From positions 248,001 through 312,000 of the forward strand of contig NOWV01000043.1 in assembly GCA_003344405.1 (NCBI GenBank): 64,000 nucleotides of DNA. The letters run 5' to 3'. The notes below the pieces were generated by a model. That model did not search any database. It was not told the DNA's origin and saw only the letters and a list, made by a program, of their open reading frames with translations. Positions 49,432 to 63,500 of the stretch are shown here, piece after piece. Position numbers and translations under genes: made by a program. Numbering within the stretch: position 1 is the first letter of the stretch; every line of letters starts with the position of its first letter. This DNA is from Trichoplax sp. H2. Lineage: Eukaryota; Placozoa; Uniplacotomia; Trichoplacea.

Positions 49432-51094
49432 ATTGAAATAGGACTACTCAAGACCAAAAGGAAGATATATCAATTGGTTATCCCGCTAAATTGAGTTCTT
49501 TATTATAGAGAGAAACTGATAATTTAATTATTCCAGATGCCTCTTTTATCACCGTCGAGTAGAATATTATATGATTATGCATTTTATTTAACAGTATAGT
49601 AGCGAAATCAATTATGATTTGTTTTATGTGTTTAATTTTTATATCGCGCAAATTTTCACTATTACCTTCCTAATATTGGTTACCTTAAAATCTGGATTGC
49701 ATTAACTGTAGTTTAGTGAAAGTCCTAAATTATCTAAAACTGAACCTTGCACTACAAGTTAGGTACTATAATAAAAAAGAACGTCGGACTGTCTAAAATT
49801 CTGGATATTCTAACTGCAGTTCAAGTTGTAGCCAAGTACTATACTCCTTGTAAATATAACATCGACTTTGAATTTTGGTATCTACATTGCAAAGTACGCG
49901 ACAGTCAAAGTACAGCACGTTTGTAAAAAGAGCGTTCAGTTAATTTAGAACTCTAGAAAGACAAGTTGGAGTTTGTGCTTAAGGTTGATGAAATTCAGTC
50001 TATCAAAAAGAATACTAAAATCTAGGAAATAAGGGCTTTATCTTTAAGGGGATCACACTGTTAATTGCTGTACTTTATGGTAAGAATAAATAAAGCAGAA
50101 TTAGGTATACATGAGAAAGGAACCCCTCGGGAAGCAATTGAATTCGATTGAAATCAATTGTTGATCAAATTCGTTGAACCGATTAATTGATTACCTGCTG
50201 TGTTTATCCATTACTTCCCGCTGATTTACATCAAAATATGAATCAATAAGAACTAACAACCGCAACCTCAAGACAGAACGACAACATGCAACTTTACCCG
50301 AAATCGAAGAAACGTTAGCCTAAACCATCATGTTGTCATGCTGATATCAATGACCATGAAGTTTGTTATGGTATCAACAAAGAAATGAATAAAATGCAAG
50401 ATAAAAAGAATCTTCGTTTAACTTAAATTTTTGATATAGCGCGCCCGCTTGGAAGCAATTGTATCGTATAGTTTATTACATTGCAAAATTAAGCAAGAAC
50501 AAAATTCTATACTCTCATTATCTTTACGAGAAGAGCATGGAGACAAGCTTAATAGAACCTGATATTTTTCTGTCTGCATTTGAAACTTAATATAATAAAT
50601 TCATCTTCAGTGTATAATTGCCGACGAATTGCATAATACGCTATTAAATTAAGCGAGATGCATATATAAAAATGCTAAATGTGATCCGAAACGGAAGGCA
50701 ACTTATGTAGAGTTACGAAATATGCAAAGGAAAAATATTCTAGATATATTTGAATATAAGTTATCGTAAGATTTTCCACTTCCTTTAGAAAGTCCGTTAC
50801 GGTGCACTCTGTAGTTATCACCTCAGGTAATAAGTCAAGAAATAAAATGCTTTTGTAACTCACAGGTACAGTCTATACAAGAAAAACTGCTAAAGATGAT
50901 TTTAACGATTCCTCGACATTTGTACATATTGCATAAAGCAGCTGAAAGGGAGGAAAAATATAATTTTAAAAAATACTGATATCTGAATCTCGGGATGACT
51001 TATAACTGCCTCAACGAATAGTAGCCGGATAGTTTAGAGCTGACTAATATGAAAGGTGGTCATCATCCTTTCAGCGAGCCGTAGCTGGGTGGGT

Positions 51095-51165
51095 GTTTCC
51101 AATCGAATAGTAAGGCACGTATTCATAGCGCAAAAGACTATAAAAGTCTCCACCCCCATTGGCAT
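51095..51165. promoter_or_regulatory. Promoter-like island: CCAAT boxes and TATAAAAG
   Basis: On the plus strand, CCAAT (about 51099) lies about 40 bp before TATAAAAG (51139-51146), which is embedded in the short palindrome AGACTATAAAAGTCT. On the minus strand, CCAATGGGGGTGG precedes TTTTATAG, pointing towards the beta-spectrin A start 1.7 kb away. No transcription start can be assigned from sequence. Confidence 0.25.
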
Positions 51166-52778
51166 GCCTCATGATCTTATGAAAGCATGATTGCTGCCAG
51201 CAAAAAGCCTTTTACAAATAATATTCAGAACATAGGCGATTTTCGTTGTGTAATGATGAGAATTTCTCAACATGTGCAAAACAATGTAAAGTCATGCAGA
51301 GAATAATTTAAATAGATTGTTGAGCTTAGCTAAGCGATAGAAAGAATAGTAGCAGCTATTAGAACTGGGCTGGAAACAAAAGATTACAATCCCTGACTGC
51401 GTATCGATTGAGCATTTAGAAAAATGAACTGATTGCATTTAAAAATCGGAATATTGAAAATGACTACCAGATTACTGCAGTAACATCCGACTTGCCCACA
51501 TGTATACGTATTTAGATTATTTTAATCGGTTGTATGTAGTAGAAAGTAGCTGCGAGCATTAATGAATATTTTTTATACAAAATCAATAACTACATAATCA
51601 AGAGAAAATAGGTGATTTAGAGTGAATTGATCTACTCTTCGTCAGATTATATTGCATTAGAGTAGTAGAAGGAATACGACAAAGCTATTTAGAATGATTA
51701 TATGATGAAGATTACAGAATGATAATAGTAAAAACATTCGTGATCATTCTACTGTATTTAGTCCGTTGCCCGAAATACTGAATCAGAACTTACAAGTCGG
51801 TGGCGGATATACAAGTTTACTTCAGAATTGATATAGGAAATTATATGGGAAAGAAATAGACCGTATCGTCTGAAATTAAAAATCCTACTATGCAGGTCTA
51901 GTAATGAATGTACATCTGAGAGACATCAAGTAACTAATCAAGATATTAAGTGTTGTTACGATAGCATTCTGTAGTATACATGTATCGTAGCCATGAGGAT
52001 GAGTTATGTGGTTTATCTTCCTCGATAGTTCTTTCAATTTTAATAATTCGTATGACGGTCATTGGCTGAAAACACAAACTTGCTAGGTAGCTTAATTAAT
52101 TAGTGACTTCTTATACGTATCGTAATCATTCTTATTAGTAGTTGCGTGATATTAATTTAACTATGTCGCTAATAATAGAGTAAGAGAAGGATTCTTATAC
52201 ATCTACGTCGTATCATCCATCTACTCTTATTTATGCGTGTCGGCTTATTTGAAGTGGATTCGAAAGCTAGAGACTAGTTCAACTCTAGAATTATCGATGC
52301 AATAGAATACGAAAGGTTTCATGCCCAATGACTAAAAGCGGTGATAAATTGAGGATCATTTCTAAACTATTGTTCTACAGTATCAAGAAAATATTATTTT
52401 TCAAGTTTCTATTTTTAAGAAAAATATAAAAAACTGGAAGTTAACACGATATCGTTATATCAAAATGACCTTGAAATCGTGATCTGAATTGATAAACAAT
52501 TCTTGAAACGTGCTCAAATCTCACCCAATCCATCTGCCTCCCATGACTTTACATACTGTAGATCAACTCCATTATAATAACTGATTTCTCACCGATTAAC
52601 TAATCATGGATAGCAGAGTGTATTGAATAAAGCAGAATAAATTTGTCTAATAGCGTTACACTTTTACAACTACAGCTTGCAATTAATAAAAACTTTTTTG
52701 GCAGGGTGGCATGGTGTTCATATTGGATGGCGTATATAACATTAGCAAAATAAAGTCACGTCTAGATCTATTTTCAAA

Positions 52779-52997
52779 ATGCATCAATTTCATTCTGTTT
52801 ATTATAATTTCATATCATACCCGTTTATCGAAGTCTATTTCTTAATATGTTCAATTGGATGTAGTACAGGCTTCTTTCTTCTCTCAATTTCAACAGAAGC
52901 TTCCGTAATTAGAAGGTCTGCATGGAACGAGGCTAATATACAAATTGAAGGAATCTGTGACCTAACTTGCTTGCGACAAACCTATTTATTACTATAA
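52779..52997 (+). CDS. Possible small membrane-protein ORF, 72 aa
   Basis: The frame starts at ATG 52779, about 45 bp after TATATAA (52731). It has one hydrophobic helix, FIEVYFLICSIGCSTGFFLL (about residues 16-35), followed by a polar segment. The layout (YP, then Gly-containing helix, then V..R...W) is faintly like B12D/NDUFA4-type mitochondrial proteins, but the diagnostic NPEPW block is absent. It may be chance. Confidence 0.15.
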   Translation: MHQFHSVYYNFISYPFIEVYFLICSIGCSTGFFLLSISTEASVIRRSAWNEANIQIEGICDLTCLRQTYLLL

Positions 52998-55900
52998 CAA
53001 TATAAATCGAGTCGACTCTATAGTACTATAAGCTTTGGATCGAATGTATTTGCTCTTGACGACCTCCTGTATTCGTATATCAGGTAGTAAGGAAGAACAA
53101 TAACCAACGAATTGAATAGGATATGTCTAGATTGGGTGACATTTTTATTATTATTTTTACCTTTTTTTCTATCTTTTCCCTCTCTCTCAGCTAACTGACA
53201 CGCCCATTTGTCATCAAAAACCAAGACATTATATTTACTCCTAATTAATCATTATAGCATACCAATGGATTGATGAATATCACGCATGCTTAATCAAGAA
53301 GTAGTTGATGGAATATGAATACTGTTAGCAAACATTGAAGAAGTGAATGACAGGTTGAAGGCTAATAGCAATTATTCAATAGCCATGTATTTTTATCATC
53401 TTTCATCAACAAGGTGGCCTGTCATGATTTAATATTTTGATGATATAGCACTAATATGTAGTCTACTTATTGCAACTTGCAGTCACTCTTAATAAGTATC
53501 AAATAACAGCATTTAATCTCTCTCGATGTTCATAACCATGCATGTACTGTAAATTTGCTAATGATTAACTATCACCGTGCCAATACAAGGCCTTTCCTTA
53601 CTCTCCAAAATGAGAGACTATGATATTAGCATCTCTATGCAATTGTCTCTTAACTTGGACTAATGTATAATGTAATAATTAGTATTGAACCGGTGATCAA
53701 GACAGCAGTTAATTAGTTTATCATTTTATCTTTTGCCGAGGATCAGTTGTGGTAATACGAGTTACTCAAGATAAGGGTTTAACATCATTATTATCATCTT
53801 GCTGATCATTCTAGAATCTCAGAACTACTAACTTCTTATATGCTCCTCAATATTTTATACTATATGCCCTTATGGGACCTGTCTTGGTTTTGTGCTATTT
53901 ATTTCTTCGTTTTCCAAATATCAGTCACGCGAGTATATAACGATTAATATACAAGTTATAGAGACACAATTTTACTGTCATCTTATTAATTTGGCAAATC
54001 CTGAGCTAATAACTACTTACGCTACTGTTATACTCGTACATCTCCTTTACGACAGCCAAGTAGATAATCTGTTAAACTCGAAAATTTTACATACGACTGT
54101 AACACAGGTAACATTAGTTGACATTTGAACATGGGTTACGGCAAATATTAATTTCATCCATACTTCATAATCAATGTTATCATGTAAAGCTCATTCCAAT
54201 ATGTCTGAGTTATTAGTATAACTAGTCATAGTCAACAATAACATCTCATTACTATGCAACTCGGATATACAGCAAGTCATCGTCATACATACCATTAGTA
54301 TCCTTCTCTCTTGGCTTATTAACTTCACCTTAGAATCTCTTTTAATTTAGATATGAGTTAACAAATCCAACTTTTTACATAAATATCTGTTAACTAACCC
54401 GATATTTTTGCCATGAATTGGATTTAAATGATAAAATAATCCTGCTGACTTAATCTTTAGACTCTATTGGTGTTTACGGTCACAATAAATCCAGATACCT
54501 CCACATTACGGTTTATCATGATAGTTATCGTATTCTTGATTAAAATGTAACTCAACAGCATCATCCATGCAGTGTAGTGGATAAGTATTCAGTACAATAC
54601 ACCTATTTTATAACTAAATCCAGGCTTTCATTTGCTGTTACCTTTTCATCACTTCTATGCTATTGATTTTAATCAAAGTTGATCCTCACATTTTCTATAT
54701 GGACATAATTCGAAATGATAATCAATCATTGCTCTATGAGATCACGATCAGTTTCAATAAATGAACACTTTGACTTGTATTATTAAATTGTTCAACGGTA
54801 AATTGTCTATCAAATCAAATTACCGTGTATTATTAATTCGAAAAATTATATATCATATTCTCACTCATTAGCGTAATTATAAAGCAAATGTTCGATCACT
54901 ATATTATTTAATCATAATTACAGTTGTACTAAATCATTAAGCACTCGATTTGGCTAACTATGGGCTATAATCGCCTGAGTGAGTCAATTATCATGCTGTT
55001 GTATCATTTTCGTTACCTGTTGAAACTATTACGCCATTGCAATTAATTGGTAAATAAAAGTCAAACTGTATGACATATAAGCCCAATCATAACTATCCAT
55101 CTCAAAACTAGTGATATAAGAATATGATAGTATCATAGAGCAAATGCATATAAGAATGGATTGTATTTTAGTATCGTCTTAATTGACAATCAATAACAAA
55201 GGCAACACTGTAGTTGTTTTTCAGTTTGGCTGTTGCATACCATACTAAAATTGCATCACTTCATATTGTACTGATATATTAGCTATGGGGTAGAATAACA
55301 TACCATAATAAGTGTATTAGGATTTAATGCTAGTGTAGATTGTAATTCAAATGATTAAAGGCTCGCAATATGACCCTATTGTTATCATCACTTGAATACG
55401 TGCCTTGAGGGACTTTAATTTTCAAGTACAAAGCAACTAATTAATTCAAGTACAAATAATGATAAACTCTCTTTCTAATGGTGTATTAGAGGCATACTTG
55501 TACTCAATGTAATAACCTCATGAACTAAACATCATTTCTTACTAGTATTTCTATTACGCTCTTTTCATCGTTTTAATTATTATTATGAGCTGCTATGGTT
55601 TAATAAAATACGGGCTTTGTACTAGCTAACTAGATTGAAATATATGTGTTATGGTCATTCTAAGTTGGCAATGAACTGTTATCCTTTTAGACCGCTGTAT
55701 GTAACATTTTCTCACATTCTTACGACTGATAAACTATTTTTCAAGTTGAAAATCGTAAGAGTAATAACATGATTCTTTTTTAATGTAAACTAGCTGCAGT
55801 ATTTCCTTAAGCATGGCCAGTAAAACACCAAATATGAATTATAGTTAATAGGGTTTGATAAAGACGTGCAATATAGTCCGATTCTTGATGATGCCAATTC

Positions 55901-57278
55901 CGAGAAAAAAGAAAGCTCGTCAGTATTCTTGTCCATCTTAGCAATTATATCTATCTATTGACTATTCTACTAAAAATATTGGTAATAGCAGCTTTAAGCG
56001 AAGGTTATCTACGCGTACTTTTATGAGCAATTATGGCCCATTATTGGTTTGCTTTGCTAGAATATTCATTAATTTTAGAGGAAAGAACGCTCTATTTTAC
56101 TCATTCCTAAAATATTTTACTAAAACATTAGTACGTAATTAACATTACGATATTACAGCACTTAATACAGCAAGCTACATAGGTAATGAGTAATTAATCG
56201 ACCAAAGTGTTGCGGCTATGAGAGTATTCTACACCCAATCACGAAAATAATCTAATAAGAACATTAATGAACTCCAAAGTTAATCCCTCCCTAAAGGCAA
56301 CTAAGAATTATCATCTACAATTGTGTTAAAGCAATACTATTAGCTATCTACCAGTTTAACAGCTACACATTTCGGTGGAATTTGGTAGATAGCGTCCTCA
56401 ATCGACAATAATAATAAAAGGGAACTAAATATCATTGATTACGTTAGTGTGTCGGCATGATTAATATACAGTAAATCAATAATAGCATTAATATTTAGAG
56501 CACAGTACAGTACGTTCGTATCTATGAAATTATTAAGATCTAAAATGAAAATTACTTGCCTAGTTATCAATCTAAGGTATAATTATACATGATTCACTTA
56601 CAAAATAGCATAAATATTTCTCTATACCTCGCTGAAGTCTGCCATACTTTTATGCCTGAATTACTAATAAAATATAGGAATCAGACAAGCTCATATAATA
56701 CTTGCGTATTTTACAAAGTGCAAAGTAGATGGCCAACTTATATCGATCAAATATTAAGGTCCTATAATACGGTAATCAAATGGACCCATACCTTAATATT
56801 TGACTCTGCAACGATGAATCATCATACAATCTAGTAACATTGTGACAAGCAATATCTCGGTTGCTAACAAGATTTATCTTTCTGTAGATTCTAGCGATCA
56901 TATCTTTCTGATTATTCTTAGGTTACTTAATTACATAGTATTAACTCGATTCCGATTATACTCAGATTATAGCATGATCAATGTGCAACTTTTTATTGGA
57001 TGTTCGTTCTCGTCTGCACGAGATTGATTAGGATAAAAACAAGGCCCAGTGCTTCAAACAGATTAAATTAGGCTGTTTTCTATACGCCACATGTAAAATG
57101 TGTTAATTCTCACAATTAATATAAACAAGACTGTCATCGAGGTAATCACTTTGAATATCATTACAGTACTAAATATTAAACTTACGGTTAAATCACTTAG
57201 AATAAATGTATTATATGGGTAATATAAATTTATAAATTAGTAAGAATCTAAAAGCATCGATTTCGCTTTGCACTGTTA

Positions 57279-57284
57279 TTTATT
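57279..57284 (-). terminator. Polyadenylation signal for beta-spectrin B
   Basis: AATAAA on the minus strand about 230 bp after the stop codon. It is the first canonical hexamer I noticed, but the region is AT-rich, so chance occurrence is possible. Confidence 0.3.
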
Positions 57285-57512
57285 AATGTATAAAATAAAT
57301 TGATTTATATAAATCAACAGGAATGTAAAATTAATTTAATATTATGTAGATGCATGATTGCAAAGAAAAAGATGAAAACAGGCATAATTTAATCATCTAA
57401 TCAACAAGATCACCCTAAATCGCTATTTGAGTAGGAAAGGCACTCATTACTGTTTATCGATAATGTAGATGATGGAATTTCTTATAAAGTAGTTCGGATT
57501 ATCCGCAGATCC

Positions 57513-60500
57513 TTACTTCTTTTTAAAGAAATTTAATCTCTTTAGCGGGGATTTCTCATCGGAATTAAGAGGACTAGTAGATGCTGCTTCATCACTTCCT
57601 GGTAAGACTACTTCAACATTGCTCGTAGATCTTGGACTACTAGTACCATCGCCTTGTGACCCGCATCCCTTATCGTCAGAAGTATCAGTGCAGGTGAGTA
57701 ATATGTTGTCTATCCAACGGCACATATCCTCCTAATAACGCAAGCATAAATGAAAATGATAAAGAGTTCTTAAATTTCAAAGTTATCCATAGTGTTATAT
57801 TATTGACAGGCAGGCCGTAAAACTTACATTATTCGTTGCTTGAAATAGGTACTGACTTCCGTCTCGCAACCTACAGACCACCAATACTATATTAATGTAG
57901 CCAAAAATTAATATGTAACATCCACAAACCTCAATCTGAAAACATTCTTTCGTTTTTTATAGTCACTAGCCACGCTGCATCTACAGTCTGTCACCGACAA
58001 TGGCGATACGTGATACAAGAGTATTCCCTAAATATGCAATAAAATTACGTTAATTTAAGAATAATATCTATAACCCATAACAATGCCCCGATCTAAATCA
58101 TAAATAGATAAGTACATTAAGGCATACTATAATAACTACCGCATCATGAACATAGCCGTAGTGTCAAAAACTGATTCGATTTATTAATTAGAATATAACA
58201 TTTCGTGATATTAACACATTACAATAGCACCTGAATTGACTTACTTTGTGATACTGCTTTCTGTCTTTATAAAATAATATTTCTCTATTCTGGAGTGCCG
58301 CATAAAGCCTGGTCCATGATCTGTAACGGAAATTAAAGTTTACTGAAGCTTGTTCATAGAAATAACTTTCCGGCTTTTGCTTCGAACATCAAACATTAGC
58401 GTCAACTTTAATAGATATCATCACCTCTTCTCAGCCCTTTTCCCTCCACTTGCAATTTCATGCTTACGATTAATAATGCCACGTACAATCGACTCATCAT
58501 TATTTTTTTCGTAATCAGATGGCACGTCAGATGATAACTCAGAGCCACTACGACGCCACAAACGATACAAGAAAATAATATCAACATACAGCGTAATTTC
58601 AGCATGCAATCTAGGATACTCCATAATCAAACCTTTTGTTAACTCTTGGCCCTGTCAGCCCAAAAAATTCATCTTTAGTTTGTTTAATAGTACCCGCGGC
58701 ATTGTCACTTATGCCGCTATCTTCTGTATCTGTATCCTTAACGGTATCCAGCTGAGGTTTCTTTGAAAATCGAGGCTGCATGCTTTTCGATCTACCAAAT
58801 TTCTTATTAAGCCCTTTCTCAGATTTGGTTTCTGCAACATTTCCATGCTGATTATCAGGAATATCAGACATATCGTCACTTTCGCCTGGAATTTCGATAA
58901 TCAAGTATTGTTCATCTGGAATCTGTTCCTTTGCAAGTTCCTTATCGGTAGTATTAGAAATAGATGCTTCTTGATGATCCTGCGACCATTCAAAGCATGA
59001 CATTAGCTACCTACAATCGCTATCAAATTCCAAGTTTCACATCCTCAAACATAAGTTTACATAGCATTACCTCCCGAATTTCTTGGCTTTCACTTACAGT
59101 ATCGAGTTCATTCAATATATCTTGTCTAGCCCTCAGTAATTCTTCTCTTTTCAACGCTAACTCTTCTACAGTAATTCGGATGAACAAAACACATTAGAAT
59201 AACACTGAATGAGTGGTACTATCAATGTTAGGACTACCATTAGCAGCCTGCTATAGTATTCAACAAACCTTCTAAGGCGTTCCTATCTTCATTTAAATCT
59301 AATTGAGCAAAAATGTCTTTGTCCCTGTTTTCGTACGTATGAAGCTTCAAAAATTTTTGTAAATCTTCTCTTTCTTGTAAATAAATTCGATATTGTTCGT
59401 TACGGTATTTGGTCATAATACGTTCCTGTTCATCAATAGCTTCCTTTTCGTACTATATTTCAGGATAAAATTTCGAAATATTGTTTTTGAACGCAATTCA
59501 TTACATGTGCTTTTACTGGGTTACTTATGGGTACCTTTGTGATTTCTGCAACTTTATTAAAGCGAGCTTCTTGTGCAGAAAGGCCAATGGTTAGCTCATA
59601 ATACCCCTTAAGGATTTCATCAAATCTGTCTAAACACTGTTCATCAATAGAAATTAATGAGCAGGAGAATTATCTCATTGAAATACTATACTATAGCCAT
59701 AGACATGACATGTCAATACCTTAACGTCATCATAAATCACGGAATTAGATTCTATTCCACATAACCACTTATCTCCTTGACTCATGTCCTCCTCCAATAT
59801 TAGAACTCCAAGTACTAGGTTATTTTTACAAGCATGGAAGGTTACGCTATAATAATAAGACTGTACTACATAAACACAAAACTATCGTACTTAGTTCTAA
59901 TTCGCGATAATGCAATTCCCAATCCAATCTCAAATCTTTGTGTACTTGCTGCAAAACGTCCAGCTTCTTGATAATCTATAGTCGGATTACAAAATAATGT
60001 TTGCATATTGATAAAGGTTCAGTAACTGTACACATTTCAGACTTTCCACCCAACCTCTATGCACACTGTTGGAGTACCGTATCTACCTTCAAATATGAAA
60101 AATAGTCTAAGCACTAGCCTCATTTCCTAAATAATGATTCTTGTTTACAAGGCTATTTGCAAATTCTGAAATTTCATCCAACTTTACAGTACATCCTTCT
60201 ATCTCTTCCTTAATAACTTCCATGTAGCTCATTAATTTCGTACAGGACTGTGCATTACTGAAAGTGATAGAAACCTTCATTAAAAATTTGGGTAAACATT
60301 TTACAAGCAAACAAAATCAAATGAGTGCACTCTGGTAAATCACAAATTATCTTTCATTATTTTGAAAATTGCACTAGGAAACATGATACTGAAATATCCA
60401 CAGTAAGAATTTTAGGAAATTATGTGCAGAAGTTCTTATTTAATAATACGGATCAATTGCACAATACTATTTGCTATAAATTCTCTTATAATATGTTTAA

Positions 60501-63500
60501 AAAGAAATCCAATAGAATAGCTACAAAATCTAGACTGCAACCAGTACCTTGGGTCTTCCAAGCTATTTATATCATCGTACATGTCATTTATCCATAAAGC
60601 ATGATTCTCAACCAAAAGTAATAGCCTAAATAGATCTAGAGTTTGTTCTAGCTGCGACTTCCTCCAATTGCACTTATCTTTTAGAAGTTCCCAAGCATCT
60701 GAAATTTTACCATGTAGCTCATCAATTGCCTGTTTCTCATTCGGGAAATCCACTTTCAGTTGCGCAGCGTATTCTTGTAGGTTATTATACTTATAGCATA
60801 GCAAAGAACAAATGTCGAGTTCATGCTAAGTTGTGTGCTTGTTATTATATTTATTAATTAATTTTAAATGTTAGAATTATAATGATAACTATAATATATT
60901 CACCTCTAATTCTATCTCCAGGACATCAGACTGGACAATACTATGACGATGCAATAAGCATTCGGTTGAATCAAAATTATTTCCTAAGTCGTCAGGTAAG
61001 CACTGTCCTTTTGTCTATAACGAAATATAAAGTATAACAAAAAATATTTGGTCTATCTATTCCTTAGCTGAGGTAAATGCAGCGCGAGAAACTATTCGAA
61101 ACAATATCGACGAACCCTAATACGATGTAAGAAGTCGTTACCAGCAGCGTAGTGATCACGAATCGTAGCTACATTTTCTATGTTCTACTCCAACAAAATT
61201 TGACAAAGTTTTCAAGTATTTTGTCAGTTTACGCGGTATGGCCGCAACTCTGTAAGTATACTGTAGATCAGAATCTTCAAATTAATATCATTACCTTTGT
61301 TCTTTCCTGAATCGTCTCAAGTAGCTGGTTCCATAAATCGTTAATTCCAGACTTCCACTCACAAATAGTTGCTGCTTCAGGATGACCAGTTATTATAAGC
61401 TGATCCGCAATTAAGTTGACTTCTTTCACTTTACTTACACCAGAATTTTTAGTATTTACCACCCAAGAATGAAAGGTTTCTGCAATCCGCTGTGGAAGTA
61501 TAATTCACATAGGTTACAATGTAATGCTGTACAATAATATAGTAATAAATTAATTTAAGTCTTCTACTAAAACACTTTTCGTACCTGTATTTGCTCTAGA
61601 TTACTACCATAGTCTTTAGATTTCGAAAATACTTCTCGCTCTTTAATCCACTGTTCAACTTCATCTACCTATAAATATAGTACCTCAGTTACGACATAAC
61701 CATGAAACAATTATGTTTTTCTTTGATTCTATCAATCTTACTTCCGAATTATATCGATAAAACCGTAATAATTCATCGATAAAATTTCGCCGCTCTGACG
61801 CCAAAATTAGCAAGCTATTATATGAATCATCAATTACGTCCAGGGCTTCTACGATCTCCTTACTATGAGCATAATAAGTAGCACGTTGTAATGACCAGTA
61901 TTTACTTACAACTCTCACTTGAAAATTACTAACCTCTTAATCGTACTTTGGTCAAGAAAAGCTTGGCCAGACTGATGGAGTGATTTTATATTTTGTGCAT
62001 AACTTTTCACAGACTGCTCCAAAAGTTCGTGATGCTTCATCATAGACATCGCTCTGATTTGGTCCTAAGGCGTTTTGATAGACAAACAGTATTTACATAT
62101 AAATGATAGAAATTTTGTGAATGAACTTGTGAGGATTAACCTTGGGCTTATCTTTAGTAATCAATATTGCTGCTTTCTCCATGATCCATCCTTCCATTTC
62201 CTCAGTATCGAAGAGTAACTAAGGTAGAGTAATTTATCTCGTATATCAAAAATTGATCGCTTGTGTTATATTATGAATCATTAATTAATGAGATTATCAG
62301 ATTAAAAATATACCTACAATTGCGTACATTTTAATTCAATAATGAACATATTTAAGTTACATTTATAAATACCTTATGAGCCGTAGCCGATTGTTTTATG
62401 ATTGCTTCTCGTTCTCTACTACAAATTTCTAACTCCAGCCACTTCTCTTTCAATAGTTCAGTATTATGACGTATTTTGTCAGCAGAAGAATCAGCATCAG
62501 AGATTACTTTAGATCCAGATTTAAATATCTCATTGATTATTTGTTCATGTACTCTTATTTCGTTTTGTATATTCTGTTATGGACAAAAATCATAAATTAA
62601 TAGATTTATGTTAAGTTAATTATAAATAGCGCAAATAGATATACTTTATTCTACCTGTTGTACAGTCCTAAGGATCTGCACCTCGTGCAAATTATTACCA
62701 GTTTCATTTGATTGCAGTTGTTGCTTTTTATCTTCAATCCATAACTAATAAATTTTTCATGTATTTAAGAGATTAATTTGGTACCTTACAATTATTTATA
62801 CTTGTATGAATAGACAAACCAATTCATCATCGACATCACGATAAAACTGAAACATGCGACGCGATGCTTCAAGTAGCTTTCTTCGTTCTTTAAGTGGTCG
62901 CTGTAGAGCTGCATACCTACGAATAAAAAATTATATCACCTCCGAGAAGACAGCTTATACGTGCAGTAAATAAGTTCTATTAGCACACCTTTGAGATACG
63001 CTTTCGAACAAATCTTGCATATCGTCCGCACCCCGGTGATTTATGTCTAAAAAATCTTGTACTTGTTGCTCCAGTTGATCTAGGCGGTCTTTACGAGAGA
63101 TAATGTCACTTTCTAGAGACTTTATTCAAGAATTAATAACAGTAAAAGCTTAAAATGGTTAAGATCTCTAATTACGTATTTTTACAATTAATGATAAGAT
63201 TATACCGTAAGCTTTGTCATTGACTTATTACAAGATGCGAGATCTTTGCAAGTTTCCATATTTGCGAGCGTATTTTCAGCATCTGACATCCAAGCTTGCA
63301 GATTATCAATTATTCGAATGAATTGAACTTCATTATACCTATCGGTTAAAAGTTGACTCCTTGTAGAACATGCATCCATTAACGTAATCCATCGATCTTC
63401 TATATCAGTAAGATGAATCTCCACTTCAGGTCGCGCATCTGGCTGATCCTGTACAAGAGATTTTCCTAATTCGTTAACAACATTTTTTTGATCTCTAGTG

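Larger units (their letters stand above)
49432..57512. other. Intergenic region between the two beta-spectrins
   Basis: No convincing gene. The end near 49432 is the presumed promoter and 5' UTR of copy A; the end near 57512 is the 3' UTR of copy B. A GC-richer island near 51.05-51.18 kb has promoter-like boxes, and a 72-codon frame at 52779-52997 has one hydrophobic helix; both are listed separately. The rest is AT-rich with short open frames. Confidence 0.5.
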
